From Thermoplasmata archaeon (lineage in GTDB: Archaea > Thermoplasmatota > Thermoplasmata > Thermoplasmatales > Thermoplasmataceae), in NCBI GenBank assembly GCA_021826835.1, contig JAKAYH010000021.1, positions 1 to 13,662 on the forward strand: DNA of 13,662 nt, read 5' to 3'. The notes below the pieces were generated by a model. The model was not told the origin of the DNA. It saw only the letters and a list, made by a program, of their open reading frames with translations, and ran no database searches. The translations under genes were made by a program, and so were the position numbers. Shown here in pieces: positions 12,655 to 13,662 of this stretch; the stretch's first letter is position 1; each line of letters starts with the position of its first letter.

Positions 12655-13295
12655 ATCCAACAATTGATTGGGATTTTCCCTATGGAACTGAAAATAAAGA
12701 TACGATGTTAGCTCGACAGTTTCTTGAGAAGTACAACCTTAAATCTTCAATAAGAAAATCGTCTTCAGGACATAACCATTTAAAGATTGAAGCAGATTTT
12801 TCATTGATAGATACTCTTGCAATCCGTGCGTATCTTAATGACGATATAGGAAGACTACGAGTAGATACTGCAAGATTGTATTTCAACTGGGGTTTCAATC
12901 GTCTTATTGAATATAAATTCAAAGATGGTCAAATCCACAATGTTGGAGAATGGGAAACATTTACAAAAGGAAATACAAAAGAGATAAAATTTATTAAAAA
13001 TTGTATCAATGAAACATTTGAAATTGAATGGTTTTTATCTCCAGAAGTATTTCGTAGTTCATACAACTATCAAGAAATCCTAAGAGTCGACCAAGAAATT
13101 GATATGAATTACTATTTTGAGAAAACTCCATATAATACTGTTAAAGGATTCATAACAATTAAAAGAGCCACACTCTTAGATAACTTTGTATATTCAGCAA
13201 TCCTTCGTGACGAAAAAACACATTTTAGATGGAAATTGGTTTCTGAATTACAAAAAAACGTGAACCTACCACAACCTTTATATACTCATAGATGA
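12651..13295 (+). CDS. Putative minimal archaeo-eukaryotic primase-like protein, 214 aa
   Basis: Three features match the AEP primase motifs in order: Asp6-Trp-Asp8 (motif I, DhD), Ser39-Gly-His41 followed by His43 (motif II, sxH), and Val71-Asp72 in GRLRVD (motif III, hD). The spacing is more compact than in most AEPs. The stretch from SSSGH through YLNDDIGRLRVD with a following Arg is a pattern I associate with small conserved proteins of archaeal viruses. The C-terminal half (about 90-214) is alpha/beta without known motifs. It is co-translated with the HTH gene and lies opposite an SF3 helicase lacking a primase domain, so a separately encoded primase would complete the set. A catalytic role is inference; it could be a non-catalytic DNA-binding protein. 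Confidence 0.5.
   Translation: MNPTIDWDFPYGTENKDTMLARQFLEKYNLKSSIRKSSSGHNHLKIEADFSLIDTLAIRAYLNDDIGRLRVDTARLYFNWGFNRLIEYKFKDGQIHNVGEWETFTKGNTKEIKFIKNCINETFEIEWFLSPEVFRSSYNYQEILRVDQEIDMNYYFEKTPYNTVKGFITIKRATLLDNFVYSAILRDEKTHFRWKLVSELQKNVNLPQPLYTHR
13262..13284 (+). promoter_or_regulatory. Archaeal promoter P4 with shared upstream element, inside the preceding gene
   Basis: GAACCTAC (13262-13269), spacer cacaacc, TTTATATA (13277-13284): the same architecture and spacer length as P1-P3, but on the plus strand and within the last codons of the primase-like gene. It is followed by the downstream gene at 13315, giving a leader of only about 5-11 nt. Confidence 0.75.
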
Positions 13296-13306
13296 TGATG
13301 ATGATG
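13291..13306 (+). repeat. GAT trinucleotide microsatellite at a predicted transcription start
   Basis: GATGATGATGATGATG covers the stop codon of the primase-like gene and the region where transcription from P4 should begin. Five consecutive ATG codons open a 15-aa frame (13292-13339) that overlaps the true start at 13315 out of frame. GGTGA at 13306-13310, 4 nt before ATG 13315, is the likely Shine-Dalgarno. Confidence 0.6.
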
Positions 13307-13314
13307 GTGACAAA

Positions 13315-13662
13315 ATGCCTGAAACACCTAAGATATTGAAAAGAGGCGGAGTACCAGAAAGCAACTCCGGCATAGAAGACATCGGCGACGCTAAGTCAAC
13401 GGACTTTTTCCAGACATCTGGTAGGTTGACAGCTCAGTTCGTAGATGACGCAAAGAAAGAGACAGGAAAGCCATTTCAGTTTGTAATATCAAAAATTACA
13501 AAAGAGAGAAGAATGTTCACTGACGAAAACAGTCCAATGGCTCCTGTCCTTCAGTTCGAGGAAATGGAACTCGGAAGCCAAAGTGTACACGGATTTCTCC
13601 TCAACTCTACGAATAACAAGATACTGGTTGAGCATCTGGGCGACACATACAAGAATTGGATT
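13315..13662 (+). CDS. Replication-associated protein of phage type, possibly OB-fold, C-terminus outside window
   Basis: The frame is open from ATG 13315 to the window end (116 codons). The start is supported by GGTGA 4 nt upstream and by promoter P4. Residues 1-30 look disordered. Residues about 38-85 show beta-strands (PFQFVISKIT, VLQFEEMEL). The segment about 95-116, FLLNSTNNKILVEHLGDTYKNWI, resembles a pattern I recall in conserved phage proteins (LNKTNA...GD.T..WIGK) that are usually found among recombination or single-strand-binding genes. OB-fold DNA binding is therefore plausible but unproven. The codons are visibly more GC-rich than in the two genes before it, hinting at a different origin. 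Confidence 0.6.
   Translation, partial: MPETPKILKRGGVPESNSGIEDIGDAKSTDFFQTSGRLTAQFVDDAKKETGKPFQFVISKITKERRMFTDENSPMAPVLQFEEMELGSQSVHGFLLNSTNNKILVEHLGDTYKNWI

Noticed and set aside
12223..12922. Minus-strand frames under the HTH and primase-like genes (12223-12483, 12680-12922)
   Set aside because: They are antisense to a plus-strand operon with TATA box, ATGA overlap and recognisable domains. No minus-strand promoter is visible there.
1..13662. Circular closure of the element at the window ends
   Set aside because: The first and last bases show no overlap by eye and both ends cut through open genes of different type, so the window is a piece of a larger sequence.

Overview
The window reads as part of an archaeal extrachromosomal or integrated element, either a virus or a virus-like plasmid. 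It is AT-rich, and most transcription units begin with an archaeal TATA box (TTTATATA) placed 28-33 nt, counted from its first base, before a start codon. That spacing predicts leaderless first genes. Internal genes instead use Shine-Dalgarno sequences or overlap the previous stop (ATGA, TGATG). No host marker, rRNA, tRNA, transposase, integrase or CRISPR array is visible. The large surface protein is cysteine-free, rich in N-glycosylation sequons and poor in charge outside the membrane, which suits an acidophile or thermophile such as a Thermoplasmata host. That host guess is inference only.

Layout. All genes from 1 to 11118 are on the minus strand and all genes from 11719 onward are on the plus strand. 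They diverge from a roughly 600 bp intergenic region (11119-11718) that looks like a replication origin. Reading outward to the left: a replication operon (tandem ribbon-helix-helix protein, then an SF3/D5 helicase); an XPD/DinG-like iron-sulfur helicase with a small zinc-ribbon gene; an unknown acidic-tailed protein under a palindrome-controlled promoter; a two-gene operon of a very basic protein and an 872-residue membrane-anchored surface glycoprotein; a hairpin; a tight eight-gene operon of small, mostly unknown or membrane proteins (3426 down to 752); and a final operon of a zinc-finger miniprotein, a one-TM protein and a secreted Ser/Thr-rich protein cut by the window edge. To the right: an HTH protein, a small protein with residues resembling the three archaeo-eukaryotic primase motifs, and the start of a possible OB-fold replication-associated protein.

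How the parts may work together. The rightward HTH and primase-like proteins and the leftward RHH, SF3 helicase and XPD-like helicase form a replication and regulation module. The basic protein, the spike-like glycoprotein and the membrane miniproteins form a plausible virion or membrane-vesicle module. Four promoters (before the zinc-finger, basic/spike, RHH/helicase and last rightward genes) share one upstream element, SAA[G/C]CTAC, exactly 7 nt before the TATA box, so structural and replication genes may be co-regulated. Other promoters instead have TATA boxes bracketed or overlapped by inverted repeats.

The strongest non-coding signals are this promoter element and a set of five GCTATTTTA repeats (11294-11606) whose spacings (146, 95, 42 and 21 bp) are all near whole helical turns, as expected for an iteron origin.
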